Below, one piece after another: positions 1-7,105 of a DNA stretch of 64,000 nucleotides; the first letter of the stretch is position 1, and each line of letters begins with the position of its first letter. Location of the stretch: assembly GCA_047602055.1 (NCBI GenBank), contig JASGIG010000001.1:2418001-2482000 (forward strand). The letters run 5' to 3'. Both the position numbers and the translations under genes were made by a program. A model generated the notes under the pieces. The model ran no database searches and was not told the origin of the DNA. It saw only the letters and a program-made list of their open reading frames with translations. This stretch comes from JAODBQ01 sp047602055 (GTDB lineage Bacteria > Actinomycetota > Acidimicrobiia > Acidimicrobiales > Ilumatobacteraceae).

Positions 1-239
1 AGGTCGACGGACCAGCCCGACGTCGCCCGCGCCGCCAGCCGGGCGGCGGCCGAGGTGAGCATCGTCTCGCCGAGCGCCTGGTACGCGTTGGCGACTGCGT
101 CGGTGCCGGGGATGCGCCGCTGGGTGATGCCGGCGGTGGCGAGCGACTCGGCGAACGCCGTCGCCGACGGGCCGGCGATCAGCGTGCGGTCGAGATCGAA
201 GATCGCCGCCGTCGTCGTCGGGGTCTTGCGTGGGCTCAC
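1..239 (-). CDS. HAD-superfamily hydrolase, 5' part (C-terminus outside window)
   Basis: Only the first 79 or so residues are visible; the gene runs off the left edge. Near the N-terminus it has the HAD motif I (IFDLDRTLIAG), with the nucleophilic Asp of DxDxT, so a phosphatase-type HAD hydrolase of the subclass IB kind is likely. The GTG start overlaps the TGA of the upstream wax ester synthase-like gene (GTGA), which implies translational coupling. HAD-IB proteins are often found next to acyltransferases in actinobacterial lipid clusters, but the substrate cannot be read from this fragment. Confidence 0.75.
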   Translation of the reverse strand, partial: MSPRKTPTTTAAIFDLDRTLIAGPSATAFAESLATAGITQRRIPGTDAVANAYQALGETMLTSAAARLAARATSGWSVD

Positions 240-1723
240 GTGGTCCTCCTCCGGGCGCGCTTGGGGGCGGTTGCCTCGTCCAACGCGGCCAGCTCGACGG
301 TCAGCCGGTCGACGAGCGGGGCGAGGTCGTGGAGGTTGTCGCGGCACGCCAGCGCACCGACGTTGATCGCCCCGGGGCTGGACTGCAGTCCGAAGTGCAC
401 CGGGGTCAACTCGTTGATCGTCAGCACGGGGTAGTTGGCCTCCAGTGGCCTGCCGGCCAGGTACATCTGCTCGCGTGAGCCTGGCACGTTGGTGATCGCC
501 ACGTTGACGGTCGGTCCGGACATGCCGCCGCGCCCCATCCCCCCGACGAGCCGCCCCGCGAGCGCGGCCACCGCCGGCGGCGCGAACAGCGAGACGTCCT
601 GCATCAGCGAGGCGGGCACGGCGTTGCGCTTCTGCTTGGCGATCTTCAGCGCCTCGCTCGCGCGCCGCAGCCGTTCGGCGGGATCGGCGACGTTCGTCGG
701 CAGCGCGACGACCAGGCCGGCGACGTGGGCGTCGGCGCCGTCCGCCGCGCCGATCAGCATCGGCACGAGGGCGACGGTCGGCGACGTCGGCAGCTCGTCG
801 TGGCGGTCGAGCCAGTCGCGCACCGCGCCGGCCACGACCGAGACGACGACGTCGTTGACCGTCGTCGCCGTGCGCCGCTTGATCTCGACGATGTCGTCGA
901 GCCGCAGCGTCGTCGTCGCGAAGCGCCGCTGCGCGGTGATCGGGCCGTTCCACGACAGCATCGGCGCCCGCCCCGCGGTGCGGTCGTCGACGACCTCGTC
1001 GTTCGACGGTGCCGGCAGGAAGCGGGCGATCCCCTCCATCCCTGGGGTGCGGTGGATCGTCTCGGTGATCGTGTCGCCCATCCCGGCGAGCGAGGAGCTG
1101 ATGGTGTTGATCGTCCGCCCGGCGAGGCGGCGGGGGAATCTGGTGGCCTGGCGCAGCTGGTCCGGGAGGGCGCCGAGGAACAGCTGCAGGGCGTCGTTGC
1201 GCCCGTCGTCCTCGTGCTCCGACGCCGGCTGCACGTGGACGACGGCGTTCGGGTCGGGGTCGAGCAGCGCGGTCATCACCTCGGCGCCGGTGACGTCGTC
1301 GAGCGCGGCCATGTGGATCTTGGCGTAGAGCGCGACGCGGTCGTCCGGCAGGCCCTCGACGACCCACAGCTCCCAGAGCGGCCGCGAACGGTCGAGCGGC
1401 CGGGCGTGGGTGCGAGCGACGAGCTCGGCCAGCGCGGCCATCCCGCCGCCTTCGGGGATCGCGGTGTGCCGCAGGTGGTACTCGAGGTCGAAGCGCTTGT
1501 CGGTCGCCCACGACGGCCGGCCGAGGCCGAGCGGGACCTCGACGACCACCCGCCGCGCCGAGGCGATCAGCGGCAGTCGTTCGCTGAGCAGGTTGCGGAC
1601 CACGTCGTAGGTCAGCGGGCCGCGCTCGTTGGGGGCGAAGATCGACAGGCTGCCGAGGTGGCGCGGCTCGTCGGGCTTCTCCATCGCCAGGAACGCAGCG
1701 TCCATCGCGCGCATGGTCTTCAT
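236..1723 (-). CDS. WS/DGAT-family O-acyltransferase with altered active-site motif
   Basis: 495 aa, the usual length of wax ester synthase/acyl-CoA:diacylglycerol acyltransferases, which make storage wax esters and triacylglycerol. The start MKTMRAMDAAFL matches the family N-terminus (MxxLDAxFL), so I take the internal ATG at 1723 rather than the longer open frame. That ATG overlaps the hydrolase stop (ATGA). The family motif HHxxxDG is replaced by HMAALDD (His137, Met138): the second His, considered catalytic in this superfamily, is Met and the Gly is Asp. The other conserved stretches (PLWELWVVEGL, NVAITNVPGS, GPxLNxx-like C-terminus) are present. Activity is therefore doubtful; a paralogue with another role is possible. 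Confidence 0.85.
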   Translation of the reverse strand: MKTMRAMDAAFLAMEKPDEPRHLGSLSIFAPNERGPLTYDVVRNLLSERLPLIASARRVVVEVPLGLGRPSWATDKRFDLEYHLRHTAIPEGGGMAALAELVARTHARPLDRSRPLWELWVVEGLPDDRVALYAKIHMAALDDVTGAEVMTALLDPDPNAVVHVQPASEHEDDGRNDALQLFLGALPDQLRQATRFPRRLAGRTINTISSSLAGMGDTITETIHRTPGMEGIARFLPAPSNDEVVDDRTAGRAPMLSWNGPITAQRRFATTTLRLDDIVEIKRRTATTVNDVVVSVVAGAVRDWLDRHDELPTSPTVALVPMLIGAADGADAHVAGLVVALPTNVADPAERLRRASEALKIAKQKRNAVPASLMQDVSLFAPPAVAALAGRLVGGMGRGGMSGPTVNVAITNVPGSREQMYLAGRPLEANYPVLTINELTPVHFGLQSSPGAINVGALACRDNLHDLAPLVDRLTVELAALDEATAPKRARRRTT

Positions 1724-2574
1724 CCGCGGCTCCCACGTGGCCGGCGCCATGGCCCCGGCTTGGCGATCGCCCGCAGCCACGTCGGTGCCTGGAACGGTTC
1801 GTTGGCGCCGGCCGGCTGCGCCAGGCGATCGGCGACGATGTACAGCGCCGCCGGGTTGTGCAGCAGCCCGACGTGGCTGCCGGGCACCTGGATGTTCTCG
1901 GCGTTCGGCGCCTCCTCGTCGATGCACGAGTGCCAGGCGACGACGCCGTCGCTGCGCGAGTAGATCGCCGTGGTCGGCACCGGCAGCGGCTCGTTCATCC
2001 TCGCCAGGAACTCCGGGGGGATGCTGCGGATCCGCGTCCCGGTGACCGCCTCGTACATCGGCCACACGACGTTGGACTTGAGGTCGCCGCCGAACGGGCT
2101 GCCGATCGTGATCACCCGGCGGACGTGCTCGGGTGCGGCGCGGGCCACCTCGCGGGCGTAGATCCCGCCGAGGCTGTGGCCGATCAGGCTGATCTGCCCG
2201 CCGGCGTCGGCGGCCACCTCGCGCAGCCGCTTGACGGCGACGGTCGACAGGCGGTGCAGGGCGAGGATCTCCGACCGCCCCCACGGGTGCACCGTGTAGC
2301 CGAGCCGACCGAGGTACGAGCGCATCACCGTGGTGAACGCGTCGCCGGCCCCGAACGGTGGGATCGCGACGACGTGGTGGCCGTCACCCCGGGGTGCACG
2401 CATCAGCAGCGGCCACGTCGGCAGGAGCGTCGCGGCTTCCAGCGGGGCCCGGGCCTCGGCCATCAGATAGGGGAGCCCCGGGCTCTTGGCGACCTTGGCC
2501 GGCTGTGCCGGCGCGGCCGGTGTGGATGTCTTGTCGGTGTCCAACCCACCCCCCAGTTGTTCGACGGCCGACAT
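1720..2574 (-). CDS. alpha/beta-hydrolase (lipase/PGAP1-like esterase)
   Basis: 284 aa. The nucleophile elbow GHSLGG lies at about residues 132-137 (Ser134) and is followed by a lipase-like segment (VITIGSPFGG). A late His in GSHVGLLHNP is the likely catalytic base, and an Asp in the SRSDGVV segment may complete the triad. There is no clear signal peptide. It is first in a minus-strand set with WS/DGAT and the HAD hydrolase, joined by ATGA and GTGA overlaps, so a role in ester-lipid metabolism is inferred. The start MSAVEQ was chosen because the upstream open frame is low-complexity and overlaps the divergent promoter region. Confidence 0.8.
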   Translation of the reverse strand: MSAVEQLGGGLDTDKTSTPAAPAQPAKVAKSPGLPYLMAEARAPLEAATLLPTWPLLMRAPRGDGHHVVAIPPFGAGDAFTTVMRSYLGRLGYTVHPWGRSEILALHRLSTVAVKRLREVAADAGGQISLIGHSLGGIYAREVARAAPEHVRRVITIGSPFGGDLKSNVVWPMYEAVTGTRIRSIPPEFLARMNEPLPVPTTAIYSRSDGVVAWHSCIDEEAPNAENIQVPGSHVGLLHNPAALYIVADRLAQPAGANEPFQAPTWLRAIAKPGPWRRPRGSRG

Positions 2575-2666
2575 GCTCGCGCACTGGACGTGTGACCTGC
2601 ACTTCTCACCGGATTCTCGCCCTCGGCGGGCGTGAACCCAACGGGGCGCCGCCACCGTACTGTCGC

Positions 2667-3771
2667 ATGTCGACGCCCGCGACCGATGGGAGCCCCATGC
2701 ACGCACGTCCGGATCAGAGCCCCGACGAGGTCCTCGAGCGCGCCCTGTTCGAAGTCAAGCACGTCGTCGTCGGCCAGGACGCGATGATCGAGCGACTGCT
2801 CGTCTGCGCCGTCGCCGGCGGCCACTGTCTCCTCGAAGGCCCGCCCGGACTGGCCAAGACGCTGGCGGCCAAGACGGTCGCCACGGTGCTCGGTGGCTCG
2901 TTCGCCCGCATCCAGTTCACCCCCGACCTGCTGCCCGCCGACCTCGTCGGCACGCGCGATCTACCGCCCGTCGCGCGAGCAGTTCGACGTCGAGCCCGGC
3001 CCGGTGTTCGCCAACGTCGTCCTCGCCGACGAGATCAACCGGGCCTCCCCGAAGGTCCAGTCGGCGCTGCTCGAGGTGATGGCCGAGCGCCAGGTGTCGA
3101 TCGGCGGCACGACGTTCGCCGTGCCCCGCCCGTTCATGGTGATGGCGACGCAGAACCCGATCGAGAGCGAGGGCGTGTACCCGCTGCCCGAGGCGCAGCG
3201 CGACCGCTTCCTGATGAAGGTGCTCGTCGACTACCCGAGCGACCGCGAGGAGGCCGAGATCGTCCGGCGGATCAGCGTCGATCCGCCCGTCGCCCAGCGG
3301 ACCCTGACCCCCGACGAGTGGGCCGGGCTGCAGCAGGGGGCCGCGCAGATCTTCGTGCACGACGCGGTGGTCGACTATGCCGTGCGCCTCGTCGCCGCCA
3401 CCCGCCGCCCGGCCGAGGCCAACCTGCCCGAGCTCGCGCCGTACATCTCCTACGGCGTCAGCCCGCGTGCCACGCTCGCACTCGTCGGCGCCTCGCGGGC
3501 GCTGGCGATGATGCGCCGCCGTGCCTACGTGCTGCCCCGCGACGTGTTCGACGTCGCCCCCGACATCCTTCGTCATCGCCTCGTCCTGTCCTACGAGGCG
3601 CTCGCCGCCGACGTCACCGCCGACCACATCGTCGCCCGTGTCCTGTCCACGGTGTGGGCGCCGCAGATCGCCCCGAGTCAGCACGACGACACGGCTGCGG
3701 TCAACGTCACCATCCCGGCGAACCCCGCGGCTGGCGCCGATCCGACGCTGAACATGGGCGGCGTCCGATGA
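2667..3771 (+). CDS. MoxR-family AAA+ ATPase (one frameshift)
   Basis: Walker A GPPGLAKT sits near residue 60, Walker B is LADEIN, and sensor segments ATQNPIE and PEAQRDRF follow. MoxR ATPases act as chaperones for VWA proteins, and the next two genes encode DUF58 and VWA proteins, the classic partners. The frame breaks at about 2955-2958: the conserved run LLPADLVGTR continues as IYRPSREQFDVE one frame over, explained by one extra base in CGCG. Removing it gives about 367 aa, normal for the family. An alternative ATG is at 2697. Probably intact in the organism. Confidence 0.88.
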
Positions 3772-3790
3772 CATCGACCGGGACACGCTC

Positions 3791-4690
3791 GTGATCGCCA
3801 CCGGCGAGGTCGTCCGCCGCGAGTCGAACCTGCGCCAGATCGAGCTGGCGGTCACCCGCAAGCTCGACGGCCTGCTGCTCGGCGAGCACCAGGCGGTGCT
3901 GCGCGGTTCGGGCAGCGAGGCCGGCGAGGGTCGGCCATATGCCGCCGGCGACGACGCCCGGCGGATCGACTGGGCGCTGACGGCGCGGACCAACGAGGTG
4001 CACGTCCGCGACACGATCGCCGACCGCGAGCTGGAGACCTGGCTGTGCGTCGACGCCAGTGCCAGCCTCGACTGGGGCACTGCGGCATGGGAGAAGCGCG
4101 ACCTGGCGGTCACGGCCGCGGCGACGTTCGGGCTGCTCGGGGCGAAGTCCGGTAACCGCACCGCGGCGCTGATCTTCGACGGCTCGTCCACCCAGATCGT
4201 CCCGCCACGCGCCGGGCGCGACGCGGTGATGCAGTTGCTGCGCCGGCTGGAGCAGCGGCCGCGCGCCGACGAGCGCGAGGCCTCGCTGGCCGCGGCGCTC
4301 GCCCAGGTGCGCGGCGCGGCCAAGCGCCGTGGCCGAGTCGTCGTGATCTCCGATCTGATCGACCGTGGGCCATGGCCGGATCAGCTGCGCCTGCTGGCGT
4401 CGCGCCACGACGTCGTCGTCGCCGAGGTCACCGACCCGCGCGAGTGGGAGCTGCCCGACGTGGGCCTGCTGACGATGCACGACCCCGAGTCCGGCCGGCG
4501 CGTCGAGGTGCAGACCGCCGACCGCAAGCTGCGCGCCCGGTTCGCCGCGGCCGCCGCGCAACGCCGCTGCGAGCACGCCGACGCCGTGCGCCGGTCCGGC
4601 GCGGCGCACCTGTCCCTGTCCACCGATCGTGACTGGATGCGCGACATCGTCGTGTTCGCCGCCGGTCACAAGGGGATGTTCCGTCGATGA
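3791..4690 (+). CDS. DUF58 domain-containing protein
   Basis: 299 aa with GTG start, 19 nt after the MoxR stop. It has the DUF58 signature around GEGRPYAAGDDARRIDW (residues 50-66), then a VWA-like fold including a DASASLDWG segment (residues 82-90) and VVVISDLIDRG. DUF58 proteins are encoded with MoxR ATPases and VWA proteins and are thought to form membrane-associated assemblies. There are no N-terminal membrane helices here, so this is the short soluble DUF58 type. Family assignment is firm; the cellular target is unknown. Confidence 0.88.
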   Translation: MIATGEVVRRESNLRQIELAVTRKLDGLLLGEHQAVLRGSGSEAGEGRPYAAGDDARRIDWALTARTNEVHVRDTIADRELETWLCVDASASLDWGTAAWEKRDLAVTAAATFGLLGAKSGNRTAALIFDGSSTQIVPPRAGRDAVMQLLRRLEQRPRADEREASLAAALAQVRGAAKRRGRVVVISDLIDRGPWPDQLRLLASRHDVVVAEVTDPREWELPDVGLLTMHDPESGRRVEVQTADRKLRARFAAAAAQRRCEHADAVRRSGAAHLSLSTDRDWMRDIVVFAAGHKGMFRR

Positions 4691-4785
4691 CTGTTCTTGT
4701 GCGGGGGCTGTGCCCCCGAACCCCATCAACGTCCGCTCCGCTGGCGCTCCGCCGGCCGTTGCGTCATGGGCTCCGCCCATGACGC
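4691..4785 (+). repeat. junction repeat family B, copy B1
   Basis: Fills the gap between the DUF58 stop (4688-4690) and the VWA gene. It starts with a strong hairpin GGGGGC-TGT-GCCCCC (4703-4717), then the core CCCCATCAACGTCCG, and ends in a perfect 11-bp inverted repeat GCGTCATGGGC (4761-4771) / GCCCATGACGC (4775-4785) with a 3-nt loop. The 3' arm contains the ATG start of the VWA gene. Other copies: 21741-21838, 26424-26506, 30409-30517, 41809-41912. Confidence 0.8.
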
Positions 4786-5762
4786 TTCTCCACCCGTCCT
4801 ACCTCTGGCTGCTCGCGGGCGTGCTCGCGCTGGTCGCGCTGTACGTCGTCCTCCAGCGCCGCCGTCGCCACTACGCAGTGCGCTTCACCAACCTCGACCT
4901 GCTCGAGTCCGTCGCCCCCAAGCGACCGGGCTGGCGCCGCCACGTGCCGGCCGCGATCGTCGGCGTGGCGATGGTCGCCGGCGTGATCGGTCTGGCCCGC
5001 CCGGCTCACGACGTGAGCGTGCCCAAGGAGCAGGCGATCGTCATGCTGGTGATGGACACCTCGTTGTCGATGGCTGCCACCGACGTCTCGCCGACCCGCC
5101 TGCAGGCGTCGATCACCGCCGCCCAGGACTTCGTCGACAGCTTGCCGTCGACCTTCTCGGTCGGCCTCGTGTCGTTCTCCGGTACCGCGACCGTGGCGGC
5201 CGCGCCGACTACCGACCACAAGGCGGTGAAGGCTGCGATCGGCGAGCTGGAGCTCGGCCGTGGCACCGCCGCGGGCGACGCCATCAACGCCGCCGTCGCG
5301 GCGATCAAGACGGCCGAGGCGACGATCGACGACAACCTCGCCAACCGCGCGCCCGCCGTCGACGACGACACGCCGGTGTCGTCGACGATCGTCCTGCTGT
5401 CCGACGGCGGCACGACGGTCGGCGCCGACCCGTTCGACGCCGCGCAGGCAGCCGGCGCCGCCAACATCCCGGTGTCGACGATCACCTACGGCACCGAGCG
5501 CGGCGTCGTGACGATCGAGGGCGAGACGGTGGCGGTGCCGCCCGACGCCGCGTCGATGCAGCAGATCGCCGAGCTCAGCGGTGGCAAGGCCTTCGACGCG
5601 ACGAACATGTCCGAGCTCAGCTCCGTCTACCGCTCGATCAGCGCTCAGGTCGGTCACGCCACCGAGCAGCGCGAGCTGGTCGTGTGGTTCCTGGCGATCG
5701 CGCTGATCCTGATGACCATCGCCTGCATCGGCGCCCTCTACTGGTCGGGGCGCATGCTGTAG
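4779..5762 (+). CDS. VWA-domain membrane protein (BatA/aerotolerance-like)
   Basis: 327 aa. A membrane helix at residues 4-22 is followed by a basic stretch (LQRRRRHY), a second helix near 55-70, then a von Willebrand A domain with the MIDAS motif DTSLSM and later TIVLLSDGGTT. A third helix lies at the C-terminus (WFLAIALILMTIACIGALYW). Last gene of the MoxR-DUF58-VWA operon; such proteins are thought to be acted on by the MoxR ATPase at the membrane. The ATG start lies inside the 3' arm of the repeat B1 hairpin. Confidence 0.88.
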   Translation: MTLLHPSYLWLLAGVLALVALYVVLQRRRRHYAVRFTNLDLLESVAPKRPGWRRHVPAAIVGVAMVAGVIGLARPAHDVSVPKEQAIVMLVMDTSLSMAATDVSPTRLQASITAAQDFVDSLPSTFSVGLVSFSGTATVAAAPTTDHKAVKAAIGELELGRGTAAGDAINAAVAAIKTAEATIDDNLANRAPAVDDDTPVSSTIVLLSDGGTTVGADPFDAAQAAGAANIPVSTITYGTERGVVTIEGETVAVPPDAASMQQIAELSGGKAFDATNMSELSSVYRSISAQVGHATEQRELVVWFLAIALILMTIACIGALYWSGRML

Positions 5763-5776
5763 CCGTACGTTCCGTC

Positions 5777-6003
5777 ATGGCCGTAGTCGGGTCGATGGAG
5801 GTGGGCGTCACCGAGCTGCGCGGCCAGCTCAGCGCGCTGCTCGATCGGGTCCGCGACGGTGACGAGATCGTCGTCACCGAGCGGGGGCTGCGCTCGCCGT
5901 CGTCGCCACCGACCTGATCGTCGCCGTCGGGGACCAACGCCTCAGCGCCGCCGCGTCGGCCGAAGGCCTGATGGTGGCGCCGGCCGGAGACCTCCAGCGA
6001 TAG
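5777..6003 (+). pseudogene. decayed VapBC-like toxin-antitoxin remnant
   Basis: The first frame (5777-5917) encodes a Phd/YefM-type antitoxin N-terminus (GVTELRGQLSALLDRVRDGD, then EIVVTERG) and then loses sense. From about 5888 a second frame reads ALAVVATDLIVAVGDQRLSA then AAASAEGLM to a TAG at 6001-6003, which resembles the C-terminal end of a PIN-domain VapC toxin. The whole toxin core with its acidic residues is missing. I read this as a deletion that joined the start of the antitoxin to the end of the toxin. The antitoxin start is recognisable; the PIN assignment is less certain. Confidence 0.55.
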
Positions 6004-6014
6004 GACTTGCAAGA

Positions 6015-6028
6015 CGAACATACGTTCG
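6015..6028. promoter_or_regulatory. LexA (SOS) box
   Basis: CGAAC-ATAC-GTTCG, a perfect inverted repeat that matches the actinobacterial/Bacillus SOS consensus GAAC-N4-GTTC. It lies 13 nt upstream of the ATG of the DUF222/HNH gene. 13E12-repeat (DUF222/HNH) genes of Mycobacterium tuberculosis are known LexA targets, so DNA-damage control of this gene is expected. A second, nearly identical arrangement is at 35512-35525. Confidence 0.82.
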
Positions 6029-6041
6029 CCGCAATGTGCTC

Positions 6042-7073
6042 ATGGACGTGATCGGGATCGCTGAGCGGGTCGTGGATGACCTCAGGCTGCTCGCCGATGT
6101 CGATCTCGATGTGCTGTCCGATCCCGAGTTGGACGAGGCGCTGAGGGAGCTCCTGGCGGCACGGCGGTTGTTCGATGCGCAGCTGTGCCGGATGGCGCGT
6201 CGGTGGGAGCAGCGTGGTGTGTGGGCGTCGGACGGGTCGAAGTCGTCGTCGGCGCGGATGGCCCGCGACGGACACGTCGGCAGGGGGACGTCGCAGCGGG
6301 TGCTGCTGCGTGGCCGCCGTCTGCGTGTCGCCGAGTTGGACAAGGTGCTGAAGTACTGGCGTCAACGCGCCGACGCCGAGCTGAACCACGACGGTCCCGA
6401 GCCGGAGCTGCCCGCGCTGACGCTCACGTTGACGCCGATCCAGGGCGCCGTCACCATCGACGGCGAGCTCGACCCGGTCGGCGGTCAGATCGTCGCCAAC
6501 GCGCTCGACGCGATCATCACCGACCTCGCACTCGAGGGGCCACTCCCAGCGCAGCGCGCTGCCGCCCTGGTCGAGATGGCCCGCCGGGCGATGGCGATGC
6601 CCGCCAACGGCCGCCCGGCCAGGGTCCTGGCGAACATCGCCGTCGGGCACGACGCGTTCGCGCATCTGTGCGAACTGTCCAACGGCACTGTGATCCGCCC
6701 CGGCCATCTGGTGCCGTACCTCGACGCGTTGGACATCCGCAGCATCCTTTTCGACTCTGCGACGCACGCGGTGGCGACGTCGAAGCGGCGCACGTTCGCC
6801 GGCGCGTTGCGTGCGGTCGTGGAGGTCCGCGACCTGCACTGCCAACACCTGTCGGGTTGCGACGAGCCGATCGACGGTGACGCCGACCACATCCTGCCCA
6901 AGTCGATGGGCGGCGTCACCGAGCAGGACAACGGACGCCTGCTCTGCACCTTCCACAATCGGATTGAACCGCAATACGCCCGACCACCCAGCGCCACCAA
7001 TGAAGACGACGGCGATCGCGAGTTCTGGAAGATCATCCGCCTCGACTTCGCCGAGATAGCCGGCCGCCGGTAA
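6042..7073 (+). CDS. DUF222 / HNH endonuclease domain protein (13E12-repeat-like), shortened
   Basis: 343 aa. The N-terminal DUF222 region (residues 1-100) includes RRLFDAQLCRMARRWEQRG; the C-terminal HNH nuclease domain (about 260-315) has ADHILPKSMGG, DNGRLLC and FHNRIEPQYARPP. Typical family members are longer. Here GRRLRVAELDKVLKYWRQRA appears to join two motifs that are normally some 90 residues apart, suggesting an in-frame internal deletion. The start is ATG 6042, or GTG 6036 in frame. The SOS box just upstream implies LexA control. Function in the family is poorly known; nuclease activity is inferred from HNH residues only. Confidence 0.8.
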   Translation: MDVIGIAERVVDDLRLLADVDLDVLSDPELDEALRELLAARRLFDAQLCRMARRWEQRGVWASDGSKSSSARMARDGHVGRGTSQRVLLRGRRLRVAELDKVLKYWRQRADAELNHDGPEPELPALTLTLTPIQGAVTIDGELDPVGGQIVANALDAIITDLALEGPLPAQRAAALVEMARRAMAMPANGRPARVLANIAVGHDAFAHLCELSNGTVIRPGHLVPYLDALDIRSILFDSATHAVATSKRRTFAGALRAVVEVRDLHCQHLSGCDEPIDGDADHILPKSMGGVTEQDNGRLLCTFHNRIEPQYARPPSATNEDDGDREFWKIIRLDFAEIAGRR

Positions 7074-7105
7074 CCAACCCGGGTCGGTCAGGCTCCTCTC
7101 CGGTG

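Noticed and set aside
236..2284. 682-aa protein extending the WS/DGAT N-terminus
   Set aside because: The first 186 codons are the antisense-like second frame of the alpha/beta-hydrolase gene, whose own frame has clear catalytic motifs.
2667..3771. Programmed ribosomal frameshifting in MoxR and the other split genes
   Set aside because: The sites share no slippery heptamer or downstream structure and affect unrelated genes; single-base sequence errors in G/C runs explain them more simply.
4691..4785. Family B repeat as an insertion sequence
   Set aside because: Too short to code for a transposase and no transposase ORF is present in any copy; at most a non-autonomous element.
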